From NCBI GenBank assembly GCA_033558025.1, contig JAUCEF010000006.1:4836001-4900000 (forward strand): 64,000 nucleotides of DNA, written 5' to 3'. Position 1 is the stretch's first letter; each line of letters begins with the position of its first letter. Shown in pieces: positions 1 through 10,190 of the stretch. A model generated the notes under the pieces. The model did not search any database, was not told the origin of the DNA, and was given only the letters and a program-made list of their open reading frames with translations. This DNA comes from Phytophthora sp. 'mugwort'. Taxonomy: Eukaryota > Oomycota > Peronosporomycetes > Peronosporales > Peronosporaceae. The position numbers and the translations under genes were made by a program.

Positions 1-1859
1 TGATCTTTCTTTTTCCAAATGCTGGCTGTGTGTGAGCAGGTGCTACTTCAGTCGTTTTAGACTCCACTTGGGTTGGCCCAGAGAAATGATATGGCGAGGG
101 TTTCACGATACCTTGTTGACCAGCAAGGAGCACAGCTTTGAGATAGCTCTGTCCATATTTCCCCCAGTGGACATTCGGAATTTTCGTGGATGACCATGTG
201 AAGGTTGTCAGTTTGTTTGTACCATGTATTGGCAAAAACAAAATTAACAAAATCAGCGCAGTGTTGTTTGAGTTGCATGTCTCCGGTCCTCTCCGCGTTG
301 CGCTGCTGCCACTGGTCGAAGGAGCAATGAGTACTCACGATACGTCTCAGTATATTTCTTTCTTTTATTGGCCAACATCAACGCAATCTGTTGATGCGAC
401 GGCTCGCTGCTGAGCTCACTCATCATCAATCGACAAACAGATTTAAATGAGTGCAGTCGTAGATCCAGTATGTTCGCAATATACGACTGACTGACTGCTC
501 CGCTCAAGTTCTGGAAAAGCAGCGCATCATTTATGCGGTCAGACAGTCGAATATCATGCAGGTCCTCTCCATACCAAGCAAATCGAAATGAATGAGCTAT
601 GTCGACACGGCTGCGTCAAGCGTTCGTGTTCGGCAGAGCCGTCAAAAGTCTCGATCTTCAACGTCTTAATCACTCGTTCGTAACTCGACTCGTTATCTCC
701 AACACCATAGGTGTTTCAACCAGGTCCACCGCGTACAGCGTTGTGTTCTTCTCCACGTTGAAGGCCCTCGGTAGCATGCCCTTCCTCGTGTTGGAGATCG
801 TTGGCGTGTTCTTCTTCACGTTGAAGATACTCAGCAGCATGTCCTTCATCATATTGGTAATTGTCGCATATTCGACGAATGCGGATTCACGACGCTTTCT
901 GATTAGAAGCTAGCGTCTGTTAACCTGAAAACAGAACGGAGAGGAGAACTTAGCTGCTTGGATACAAATTGGAACGAGATTTATTAAACTGCCTTTCGGC
1001 AGGAGTGAACACTCGACCAATGAAAGAAAACAGATATGACGACACACAGCAACCTTGTGTCATCAATGGGTTTATCCAAGCTGGTTATTAGCAATAGCAC
1101 GCAGGCCGCCGCTAACAGTGAATGATGGAGAAGCCTCCGTGCTCACCGCTAGCGTCAAATTTAAAAATATGCGTGGTTCTTGCCGGAAGAAGAAAATCGA
1201 TTCAGTGAAAGAGCCGTAGAAATCGAGAGATTCGCTTACGCAACTGAACCATGACTCTCCCAGCGAAGCGGCGTTGACGACTCCTTGGACTACTTGACAG
1301 CGTACTAGGGCTGCGAAGGTTACAAATGCACTTTGGTCCGTATCTAACGCGTAGCCCGGCATTCAGCTGGGTCTGCCAATTAAACACAAACAAGTCTGCT
1401 CGGCCTCGCCAGTTTTCAGTGCAATGCGTGTTGCTTAGTTCGACATTCAAAGGGTTAGTCGTTTGCCAGGACGCCATGGAGCGCAGATAGTTAGTTTCTG
1501 AAGAGAAAAAAAAACAGTTTTGCAAACTAGTGCCCATCCGACGATTGCGCTCCCACCCGGGTTTGAAAGCACATGCAATCTAAGAGTTTTAATATGGCTA
1601 GAGTTATAATACAGTAGAGCTTCCGAAACACACCAGCGCGGCAGATGCAAAGATGCAGAGGAATGAAGCACTGCGGCGTGCGAAGAGGAGCGACCTCGGA
1701 GGGCAACCCCTCCATTTGCTTGCTTGCGAGCGGAGTAGTCAATTCCCTCGCATTGATCAAGAGCCTGGATTTCGCGTATGCCAGATTCACACGAGAACAC
1801 CCTCCATTTTAGTGAGGCCGCCCAGCTCATTCTACGATTCGTCGCTTCCTCACCAAATC
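1..1859. other. No recognisable gene; short tandem duplication inside
   Basis: I see no convincing gene in this stretch. Open frames on both strands are short, overlapping and match nothing I recognise. The one structured element is a diverged 63-bp direct duplication at 743-805 and 806-868, whose copies both begin GTGTTCTTCT and share the core CACGTTGAAG. On the minus strand it lies in a frame (670-852) with a repeated Phe-Asn-Val-Glu/Lys-Lys-Asn-Thr pattern, so it may be a scrap of a repetitive coding sequence or transposon. A PIF/Harbinger relic begins just downstream, so this may be the edge of the same element. Confidence 0.4.
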
Positions 1860-3090
1860 GCCATGGCACGCCCCAATTCTCCCACCCGCCCTTCCCGTTC
1901 CTCGCTCTTCTCACTCGACGGCACCTTCCGTTCGAGGCGAGATGCACGCCGCGCTTTCCTCCAGCTACAGGAGCTCAACGCTGAACGCGTCAGCAAGCGT
2001 GAGCGCCACCACAACCTACCCGTTGTCTGCAAGCGAGGTGACGAAGGCTCGCCACACCCTCTCCTCGATACGTTTCAAGCCACTATTGGATCCGAGGGCG
2101 CGCTCAAGCTATGCAACTTCACGCTGGGCGAGATGTCCAGGCTGTGGAGCCGGGTTAGCGCGTGCATGGCTAGACGTTGGAACGTCGGCAGGGGGAACAA
2201 GCGCAAACACCCCGCCGTTGACGTTCTGTTCATGACGTTGAGTGTGCTTAAGAACTGTGCGAGATGGGGCGTGCTCGCTAACACTTTTATTATCAAGGCT
2301 CTTACGTTTGAGAAGATGACCCTCAGGTTCTTGGGTTTGCTGTCCCCATATATGTGCATGCTTCTTGCTGTAGTATGCAGCTCGCTGCTGCTGCGTGCCG
2401 CTCGGCATATTTGCCTGCTGAAACATAACGTCCATGGCGTAACGAACCGCAGGATAGTGCTCGAACCCATTCCCGACGAGCATTACGTTTTTCATGGTCC
2501 ACTCGCGCTCGCCGTGCTCTACATAGACCCTGGTTTAAAACTTCGCTATCCGAAATTCCTACTGGGCAACTAATAAACTGCTCTCATCGATTTCAGGGCA
2601 GTGCGCGGGACAGCACTATTTTCCGGAAGAACAAGGAGTTCCATGTGGCAGCCGCAACTAAGATGGCTTCTGAAGACGCCATGCAAGACGAAGACCCGCT
2701 GCATGAGGAGTACCCCGAGTCGTGGGCCATATTGGCCGACAAGGGGTACCGGGGCCTTGTAGCCGAGACGCGTGTCATTCACCCGGTCTACCGCCGCCTC
2801 TCTACTCCGTTGACGCTCACTAAAGAGTCTCTCAACCACGACATATCCTCTGACGTGGCGTGATTGAGATCTAATTCGGCAGACTGTACACGTTGTGGCC
2901 GGTGTGCGCCGACAAGAATCGTTGGCCGCGCGCACCCGCTCCGCGCCCGACACGGAATGAATTACGGGAACTATTTTGCGACGCCTCTACTCCATCGGCG
3001 CTGAACGGAGAGCACGACATCTAGAACCGGCTCATCGAGCTCCGCGTATATGCGAGTTGCGTCTCGCAACTGCAACCGCGGCGATAGACC
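1860..3090 (+). pseudogene. PIF/Harbinger (DDE_Tnp_4) transposase relic, rearranged
   Basis: Decayed cut-and-paste transposase. Plus-strand pieces read in family order. The first (about 2165-2350) reads GRGNKRKHP..DVLFMTLSVLK and then TFEKMTLRFL. The second (about 2600-2863) reads TIFRKNKEFH and then SWAILADKGYRGLVAETRVI, the ADKGY box typical of PIF/Harbinger DDE transposases in oomycetes. A third scrap at 2929-2990 (HPLR followed by Y-rich sequence) resembles the C-terminus. The expected middle part, with the box RYAMDVMFQQANMP followed by YYSKKH, lies on the minus strand at about 2355-2490, so an internal segment appears inverted. Stops and frameshifts separate the pieces, and the stretch between the ADKGY box and the C-terminal scrap is shortened. 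I could not identify terminal inverted repeats. The family call is firm; the exact ends are guesses. Confidence 0.75.
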
Positions 3091-3705
3091 ACGAAAGCGA
3101 GTTTTCAGACAACAGCACGGAATATTGTTAGTCAGCTCGTGCCAGCTACAGCTCATTTAGTCAAATAACAATTACATCAAGCTTTATCTGATATTCTGCT
3201 CTGATCGCCTACCATTTACCTTTACAGGAAGGTTCGCGTATTGTGCATCGCCCAAATCTGCTGCTGATGATAGATGCGCTAACAATGCTGGTTTCTGATG
3301 AATTGATAGCAAATGCGCGCAATGGCAGGATTCTGAAATCGTGGCCTAATCTCAATGCAAATACAGCGCAGACTTCCATATCATTTCAAGTGATCTGTTC
3401 AAGACGAGGTTGAAGTTTACAAGACGTGGGTCCCGTTTGCGTGTCCTTCCAGCACATCCACGTCTCTACTACTCTATTGTCACGCGTTTTAATGTCACTA
3501 CATATTCTGTCACGTTTACATAGTTTTTTATCTTTATATAGCGATTGTTTTCATATTTTACTATTTACTGCGCGACGGAAAGGATGCTCCGACAAAGGTC
3601 GAATGAAAATCCATTTTTCATGGAAATGATTATTCAATCTCCGCCCATTTTACGACAAATGTCGCGACAAGGTGAGTCCAATATGGGCTCCACTTCCTGC
3701 CATAA
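3091..3705. other. Intergenic, nothing recognised
   Basis: A/T-rich, with short random frames only. A GTGAGT at 3671-3676 could be a splice donor of an unseen upstream exon of the next gene. I found no coding sequence supporting that. Confidence 0.4.
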
Positions 3706-3721
3706 TCTCATTTGCCATTCT
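3706..3721 (+). promoter_or_regulatory. Oomycete-type initiator (Inr-like)
   Basis: The 16-mer at 3706-3721 (TCTCATTTGCCATTCT) fits 13 of 16 positions of the oomycete initiator GCTCATTYYNCAWTTT. It ends 14 nt before the proposed ATG at 3736. Oomycete 5' leaders are often this short, so it supports both the promoter and the start codon. Without it the start would be ambiguous, because the frame is open 24 nt further upstream. Confidence 0.55.
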
Positions 3722-3735
3722 GCACACCGTCCACC

Positions 3736-4700
3736 ATGAGTAGCTCAGGTTCTAGCAGCAACAGCAGCGAAAACGACGTCGGCATCAACGCGACGAGCTT
3801 CAACTCGACCGCCGGCAGCTCCAGCGCCACCGTGTTCACTAGCGCTCCCAAGACGGAGTCTTCCGATAGCGGAGACTCGTGCACCTGGTACTCGGGCGGC
3901 ATCTGCTCGCGCCCTCGCTCCTGTTCGGACTGTCTTAATGTCGCCATCCCGGGTCAAAACGTGAGTTAAGACACGTTAGCCTTACTTTCCTTCCGTCTAC
4001 TCTACTGACCCAATCTCTGGTCATCAATTGTTCGTCTTGGCAGTGTGCCATCAGCCCCTACGGCGAGTGCATGAACTCGTATATGCTGTCGAGCGTGGGT
4101 GGGTACCCCATGGACAGGTTCACCTACTGCTCATCTGAAGATTCCGTGTGCTCGGCTTGCCAGGCCAATTGGACCAGCGACAATAACGCAGGCCTATTTG
4201 TGGAACCGAACACCGTGTGTGTGGGTGAGAGCGGCTGCATCTGCATCGCGTCGTGCGAAATGCCCAACCGCGACGACAACATTGTTAACAAATGGTGCAT
4301 CCCGGCGCTCGATGGTTCACAGTTTCGGTTGGTGGCGGGGCTGATCGCTGGAACCATTGCGCTCTTTATCGTTGCCACAGTGATGACCAAGCGCCAGCTT
4401 GCGCGTCGCCAGAGGCAAGACACGATAGACCGGGAAGCGCGCAATGCGGCGCGTGCAGCTCTACGTGAAACACGACGTCCTGCAGCGTCCGCGCACTTGC
4501 CGCAGCTGAGTTTGTCGGGCTGGGCAGACATGCGCGAGAAACTCGTTTCCAGCGAACAGAGCCAGTTGGCAAGTGGGAACGTAGCGACAAAGCCGACGCT
4601 CGCAAGGACGTCAACAACGCCATCGGTTGCTACTGTTGAAGAAGGCGACGCATACCGTCCGATGTCACCCAGCGAGCACCCTCCGCGCCGCGAGTTGTAA
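3736..4700 (+). CDS. Cysteine-rich single-pass membrane protein, paralogue A
   Basis: Two exons, 3736-3960 and 4044-4700, joined across an 83-bp GTGAGT...CAG phase-0 intron, give 293 aa. After a Ser/Thr/Asn-rich N-terminus comes a cysteine module (C-x7-C-x5-C-x2-C-x9-C-x7-C, containing RPRSCSDCLN). A second module has C-x6-C-x2-C and ends CVGESGCICIASC. One membrane span lies at about residues 170-188, followed by an Arg-rich stop-transfer stretch and a tail with SGWADMREKL, a variant of the family box LFGW-x-A-M/I-R. This is the shortest member; its tail lacks the P[ST]AP motifs of the other three. Only this copy has an intron, at the point where the others read through. No signal peptide is visible, so either an upstream exon is missing or the span itself directs insertion. 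I cannot assign a function; a surface or endomembrane receptor-like role is inference. Confidence 0.7.
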
Positions 4701-4921
4701 AGTATTGCCTTACTGGAGTGAAATCATGTATAATCACGTTGGAAATTTATCAGCTACTATACAGCCACACTGCGGTTACACTATAGCTGGCGTCGAGCTG
4801 GGGGCTAAAAGCTTTGCAAGGATTTTCTAATGAGTCAATGTTGAACTGGTAACGTGTTGCATCATTAGTGCTACTAGGCAGTTTTCTAAAACTCTTTGTC
4901 GTGTCAGCAGTCAAAAAGACG

Positions 4922-5962
4922 TTAGATTATAGGCGCCATTGCGGGCGCTGAGGGCTCAGTACCTACGAGCTGAAGGTAATTCGTTGCTGGAGATGCTCCT
5001 GGAAGACTGTTCTCGATGTCGGGGTACGCTTGGTCACAGATTCGTTCCTGCATGTCCTGGCGTTCTTTCTCAATGAGGTCGGCGCGCATTGCCTCCCATC
5101 CAAATAAGTTCAAAAGTCGACCCCCACTTTTGCCAGCCTTCGAGGTCGTGGCCTGTGATGCGTTGGCAATCCGTTCGCCAACAACGAAGAGTCTTTGCCG
5201 ATGATATTCCTCAAGTCTCCTTTTGCTGTGACGGTGGTGAATCGTGATCACCATAGCCAGTGTAGCCACCAGCGTGAGAATGATGGCAACCGCGATACAC
5301 CAAAACACCAAATAACCCTGCTGATTGCCACTGATGTTGTTTCTGTGTCCATTATAATCGGCCACTATCAAACCAGAGCAGTCGCTGCCACCGACAACGT
5401 ACGCCCAGTTCGGCACTTCACACACTTCGACAAACACGCAGCCACCAGTGCCCTGGATAAAACCTGCATCCGCGAGCTGGTTGACGTTAAATAAGACGTC
5501 GTTATCCTCGCAGTATGTAGTGTTCACTGCTGGAAACTCCAACTCGAACGTCTGCTGACTTGTTGTTAGTTGGGATCGACTCCCGTTGCCACTTCGACTA
5601 CCCGCCAGAACGACTGATGCCACTCGGAAATCCAGCGAGACGTCGTAGTTCCCTGTGACGGAGACACATCGTCCGATCTCATTGATCATGCAGCCGTTTA
5701 GTTCCTTCTCGAGCTCTGCGTGAAGGCAGTCAAAGCAACTGCGAGGTGCTCGACAGCCGCCTGCATCCATCGGGTAGTAGGAGCATGTTCCTTGTGCTCG
5801 GTCGTCATCCGCAGCAAATTGTGCCATGTACGGCGAGGTTTGCGTCCGACGCCGAAGACCTGCCCACATTGGCGGAGAAGTTGCAGTCGGCGCTGGCATC
5901 TTTTGGCACGCCGGTCTGCCGTGTCCTACGTCGAGTGCGGCAATGAGCAGTTGGCAGCTCAT
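4922..5962 (-). CDS. Cysteine-rich single-pass membrane protein, paralogue B
   Basis: Single-exon, 346 aa, starting at an ATG at 5962 and transcribed towards paralogue A. The first cysteine module (residues 60-99, C-x9-C-x5-C-x2-C-x11-C-x7-C with RAPRSCFDCL) is intact. The second is damaged: where relatives have C-x6-C-x2-C, this copy keeps only the first Cys (YCEDNDVLFNV), and the later CxC step is CVF. The membrane span is at 218-240, then basic residues, then the family box LLNLFGWEAMRADLIEKE and a tail ending with PSAP in TEPSAPAM. The N-terminus (MSCQLLIAAL) is only weakly hydrophobic, so a signal peptide is doubtful and an upstream exon is possible. The cysteine losses may mark a diverging or decaying copy, although the frame is fully open. 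Confidence 0.68.
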   Translation of the reverse strand: MSCQLLIAALDVGHGRPACQKMPAPTATSPPMWAGLRRRTQTSPYMAQFAADDDRAQGTCSYYPMDAGGCRAPRSCFDCLHAELEKELNGCMINEIGRCVSVTGNYDVSLDFRVASVVLAGSRSGNGSRSQLTTSQQTFELEFPAVNTTYCEDNDVLFNVNQLADAGFIQGTGGCVFVEVCEVPNWAYVVGGSDCSGLIVADYNGHRNNISGNQQGYLVFWCIAVAIILTLVATLAMVITIHHRHSKRRLEEYHRQRLFVVGERIANASQATTSKAGKSGGRLLNLFGWEAMRADLIEKERQDMQERICDQAYPDIENSLPGASPATNYLQLVGTEPSAPAMAPII

Positions 5963-6683
5963 GCGAAGGGCTTCATCGCGTTGCGGAGACGGTGGTTTCG
6001 CGTCCGGACTGGGCTACTTCGTCGTTTCGGAAGCCACTTCACGTTATGTCTGCAAACCACTAGTCAGAAGGCAAGAAACTAGTCAGAGCCGTGGATTCCT
6101 TTTCGGACCTCACAGTATATTGTTTTCTCCATTCCCATGATGGTTGCCCCAACTTCCTGACAGCAAATTAGATTGCCGCCACCGTGGGCGATGTGCACCA
6201 GCGGCTATTTTCGTAACATGCGCATTCGAACACCAGATGGGAGGTCGCTGTCTACCCGCGCTTCTACATCAGTTGGGGATCTTCGAACCGCCCCCGAGTC
6301 AGATACGATCAGGCTCGACATCAGCAATTCAGAACATTATATTTGCTTTGGCAGTGACACCCCGGATACTACATGCTAAATTACACTTTAAGTAAAATTT
6401 AGCATTTTGATTCCCGTGTCAGAATTGGTCAAAAATGAACAGGGGTAGGGTGTGGACTATGTCGAGTCAGAAGAAGCTAAAGGGCGGAATACGGTATAAT
6501 ACATGCAGGACGGTCGCCACCCTTAAGACGGATTAGTACTAGAAAGACCAGCAACCGGACTGGGGGAGAGTGTACGCCGAGCACCGCGCGCAAAATACAA
6601 ATCTAGCAAAACAAGCAGCACTTGAGCGAAGGGTTAGCTTAAGGCGACAGGGACTCAAAGTGAAAGCTGCCGTGACAACAGCC
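5963..6683. other. Intergenic between divergent paralogues B and C
   Basis: Only short overlapping frames. As the 720-bp spacer between two divergently transcribed family members it probably carries both promoters. I found no clear initiator match. Confidence 0.4.
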
Positions 6684-7982
6684 ATGTCGTCGTGGTCTGC
6701 GGGCTCCAGCGCGGACGACATCACGTTCCCGCCTAGTCAAGCCATCGTGGCGTCAGTCGATGTGGCCTCGACGAAAACGACCCAGAACAGCGACTCGGAC
6801 GACAGTGGCGGCCCCCCGCCGAACTCCAACAACGGTGAAGACGAAGGCCCATGCGAGGACGTCAACTACGGACGCACGCACGGCAGCTGCATGTACTACC
6901 CGACGGACGACCACCACCCGTGCCAGTTGCAGCGCTCGTGCTATGATTGCCTAAACTTTAACATCAGCTCGGAGCCCGAAGGATGTTTTGTTAATCCCAT
7001 GGGTCAATGTCTCCCAATGTCAGAATACGACTCTGCCATAGATTTTCGAATGGGAGAACCTTCCAACCACCTCGCCGCGGAATTCGTAACTGCCGGATAC
7101 AATGGCACAAGTGGCAACAGCTCCGAACCGACTACCGAAAGTGGCCAAGATGACAATCAACAGTTCAATTTCATGGCTGGCAATGCCACATACTGCGAGA
7201 ACGGCGACGCCCAGTGTTTGCTATGCCGCGCCACAGCTTTTGCTGAGATTATCTACCATCATTCGGGTTATTCACGGTCAAGATATTGCTACGGCCAGAA
7301 CGGATGTGTCTGTGTAGCCATCTGTGAGGCGCTCCAGATAAACCACCACAAGCCGGACAAGAGCTGCATGATCAACGCCATGAGCACGACTGACCAGAAT
7401 ACTTCCGTCAGTCAGATCGGATCCATTTCTGCCATTCTAGGCGCAATGTGCTTCATCGTAGCTTCAGTTTTTGTCATCTACCGAATCCGGAAGCGAGGAG
7501 AGAGTTCGGCCTCGGACGGAGGCAACGAGCAGGAAAGCGGTCACAGACACCACCACAATCAACGTGGTAGCGATGATGACAATATGGTGGTCACCCCAGC
7601 GGATGGAGCGTCACCCATTGCCACGGCAACGCCTGTAATGAGAGCAGGATCCGGATCGGGTCTTCTGCTGAACTTGTTCGGCTGGACAGCTATACGAGAA
7701 GAGCTGGTTCAGAAAGAGCAGATGCAGGCAGCAGGAATTGAGGACGCAGCATTAGAACCTGTGAAGAACAACAATGTGCAGCTGATTGGTGCAGAGCCGT
7801 CCGCTCCAGATGTGGTGGCGGCATTGCCTACAGCTCCTCCTGTGACGATCCCGTACGTGACCCTGGCAGTGGCAGCAGCACCCTTAGCTGTCACTGTTCG
7901 TGCAATGACAGCGCCATCGGCACCGGACTTCGAGGACATGAACTCAATCGTCAATGAAGATTTCGACATGGCCGAGCTTTGA
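6684..7982 (+). CDS. Cysteine-rich single-pass membrane protein, paralogue C
   Basis: Single-exon, 432 aa from the ATG at 6684. The frame is open further upstream, but only from a GTG with no in-frame ATG. An acidic Ser/Asp/Asn-rich N-terminus leads to module 1 (C-x10-C-x5-C-x2-C-x11-C-x7-C, with QRSCYDCLN) and a complete module 2 (YCENGDAQCLLC, then CYGQNGCVCVAIC). Asn-Gly-Thr and other N-glycosylation-type sites lie between them. The membrane span is at about residues 248-270, followed by IRKRG, a His/Asp-rich linker, the box LLLNLFGWTAIREELVQKEQ and a long Ala/Pro/Thr tail. The tail carries AEPSAPDV, a PTAP (LPTAPPV) and a second PSAP (TAPSAPDF), three ESCRT-I-type late-domain motifs. It belongs to the same unnamed family as A, B and D; its function is unknown. 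Confidence 0.72.
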   Translation: MSSWSAGSSADDITFPPSQAIVASVDVASTKTTQNSDSDDSGGPPPNSNNGEDEGPCEDVNYGRTHGSCMYYPTDDHHPCQLQRSCYDCLNFNISSEPEGCFVNPMGQCLPMSEYDSAIDFRMGEPSNHLAAEFVTAGYNGTSGNSSEPTTESGQDDNQQFNFMAGNATYCENGDAQCLLCRATAFAEIIYHHSGYSRSRYCYGQNGCVCVAICEALQINHHKPDKSCMINAMSTTDQNTSVSQIGSISAILGAMCFIVASVFVIYRIRKRGESSASDGGNEQESGHRHHHNQRGSDDDNMVVTPADGASPIATATPVMRAGSGSGLLLNLFGWTAIREELVQKEQMQAAGIEDAALEPVKNNNVQLIGAEPSAPDVVAALPTAPPVTIPYVTLAVAAAPLAVTVRAMTAPSAPDFEDMNSIVNEDFDMAEL

Positions 7983-8213
7983 AAGCTCACTCGACGTGGA
8001 GGGAAATTAGTATTAACGCGGGTGCAGACGGAGTAACGTGATTCGATGTGAGGTGTGGCAGTGTTTAAACAGTAACGTTTGCAAAACATAAAGTTCGTGC
8101 AATAAACAAATTTATGTTAAAATGTTGATCCCAAAAGAAGTACTAAATGTAGCGCGAAATTGTAGTCGATTGTACCCCACGTGACGGTATGTACAGTGTT
8201 TCCATTCGTACCC

Positions 8214-10190
8214 TTACAGCCACCTCTTAAATTTGAAAAACAGCACGACGAGACTTGCAAGCACTATCATCACTGCCCACCAGATGAAGTAGGCGTAGTG
8301 ATATGTCGTCTCGGGTATGTAGTGGAAATTCATGCCATATACACCCGCGAGAAATTGTGCAGGGAGGAGGATTGCTGCAATGAGCGCCAAGACGTAGCTC
8401 ACGTCGTTCTGTTGTGAAGACCGTGCGTTGTTGAAGTCATCTACCAGATTGCGGCATCGATCGAGATTGTGCTCGCATTCGCCTTCAATTAAAACGAGAT
8501 CTTCTTGCACATCGGTAAAATACTGCAAAGTTTCGCCTTGGTAATCGTTGGACGAAATTAGCTTTGGGATGACTTCGCGCAACGGCTTGTAGTGTGTTTG
8601 AAGGCCCTTGATCTGCTTTGAGCTGGCAGCAATTCGGCTTATCAAAGTATCGCGGCTGTAGTGACATCAGCCGCTCCAACATGATCAACTTGGCTCCGAA
8701 AGTTTGCGAGATTGGTGAGAGCTCACTTACACACAGGTCCATAATCGTGTAGACTCGGAATGCGGTACTGTGCTGACGAAGCGTCGAGTACGAAACGTGA
8801 AGCCGCTGCTTCAACGCCGGCCAAAGAGTGTCTCCGGACCCCTGGACACTGATAAGCAGGCCTTCCATGACGTACAAACTGAGCTGCACTGGTGGAGTCA
8901 TCACGTGGCCGATATCAAGGTTCGTCAGTCGCGTTTCAAGCTCGGACTGGCTCATGTTGTCGAAAGGTGAGTCATCTCCGGGCAATACGAACTGTGAGGC
9001 GCGGTACATGTTCTGATAGGTTTTCACCACAGACTTGTGGCGTGGGTGTAATGTCTGGAGAATAAAACGAGTGCTCGTCGTATTTCACATACTTTGGGCG
9101 CTTGAAGTCCGGACTGAGTGTGTCTTCGATCGCAAGAGGGTGAAGACGATAGCGAACTGACAAACGGTGCATGAGAAGTTTGTTGATTCTTCGACGTTGG
9201 TCCATCGGACCGTAGTCCACTTTGGCTTGGTCGAATAGATGAAACTTTTCATCTGGTTGATCGGATACACACTGCGGATCCGATCAGGCGAGTACTCTAT
9301 CGAGCCCAGTTTCATTGGCCAGTTTCATAGGCGACTTCATGCTCTCGGCAAGGGCTGGCATCGTGCGGATAAACGGCTCCTTGAAGAGCTGAGCAAGCTT
9401 AATTTCTTGGATAACACACAGAAACTCCTCATACGTGATGACCCCATTTTTGTCTCCATCCACCACGTCTATGAAAGCTGGGAACTGTCTGTCATTAGCA
9501 CAAGCGATACTCATACCCTCCATTCCGCACCAAAAGCCCTCGTAAGAGAGTTTCCCTTCATCTACATTCCGATCTATAAAGTTATTTGCAAAAAAATCAA
9601 GTATAACAAGATCTTCACACGTACCATCAGGATTTGGCAGCGAGAAGAGCTTTGTGATCTTAGCATGGGTGAGATCGAAATGCGGATCCCGGAGCGAGAA
9701 ATCGTTTTCTGTATCGACTGCATCAAGAGTGTCGGACCACTTTAGCGTCTACGCCCTTCAAGGCGGCGTCAGTAGTGCCGAATGGAATTATGTGCAGAAT
9801 GTCCTTGCCATACAACGTGAGCGGGTGCATCGTCGTGTTTGCTGGCGGGTGTGTCGCGGATCATTCGACTTCCCAGGTGAATTCGCGTCCTGTATCGCCC
9901 CAGAGTTGCTACGAAAACTGTTACCACCTCCGATGCTCCCACGATGCGGTCACTTCGGACTCTCTCGCGTTGCCGCTTTCTGGAGGTAAATTGATAGCGA
10001 TGCGTCTCGCACTGCCATCGAGCTCCATCGTCTGAGCTTCAATCTATTGGCTGATAAGTGGTCGGGATTCGGCCGCCGACGTTCTCCACGAATCTGCGTT
10101 CAATATTCGTCCGACGGGTATCTGTTGACGACCCAGAGTTGCCGTCCTGGGTTACGATTGAGATCGTGCTGTCGTTCTCCCGAGGTTTTG
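8214..10190 (-). pseudogene. EF-hand/CorA-type Mg2+ transporter pseudogene
   Basis: A broken copy of the gene at 22655-24662, recognisable over nearly its whole length. It keeps an N-terminal scrap (DSTISIV, TTYQP), an EF-hand (DVVDGDKNGVITYEEFL), the cytoplasmic CorA domain and both C-terminal helices with the YGMNF signature. Its intron is still present at 9562-9624 (GTACGT...TAG), so it arose by DNA duplication, not retroposition. Against the intact copy I see a 13-nt tandem duplication near 9300-9325 (repeat of AATGAAACTGG plus two bases), a 2-nt loss near 9030 and a 2-nt loss near 8643, each shifting the frame. The C-terminal frame is still open. No protein of full length can come from it; a role as antisense or regulatory RNA is possible but unsupported. 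Confidence 0.88.

Noticed and set aside
2109..2495. Minus frame containing RYAMDVMFQQANMP as a separate gene
   Set aside because: Only its first third matches a transposase; the rest is antisense to plus-strand transposase sequence, so it is an inverted fragment, not a gene.
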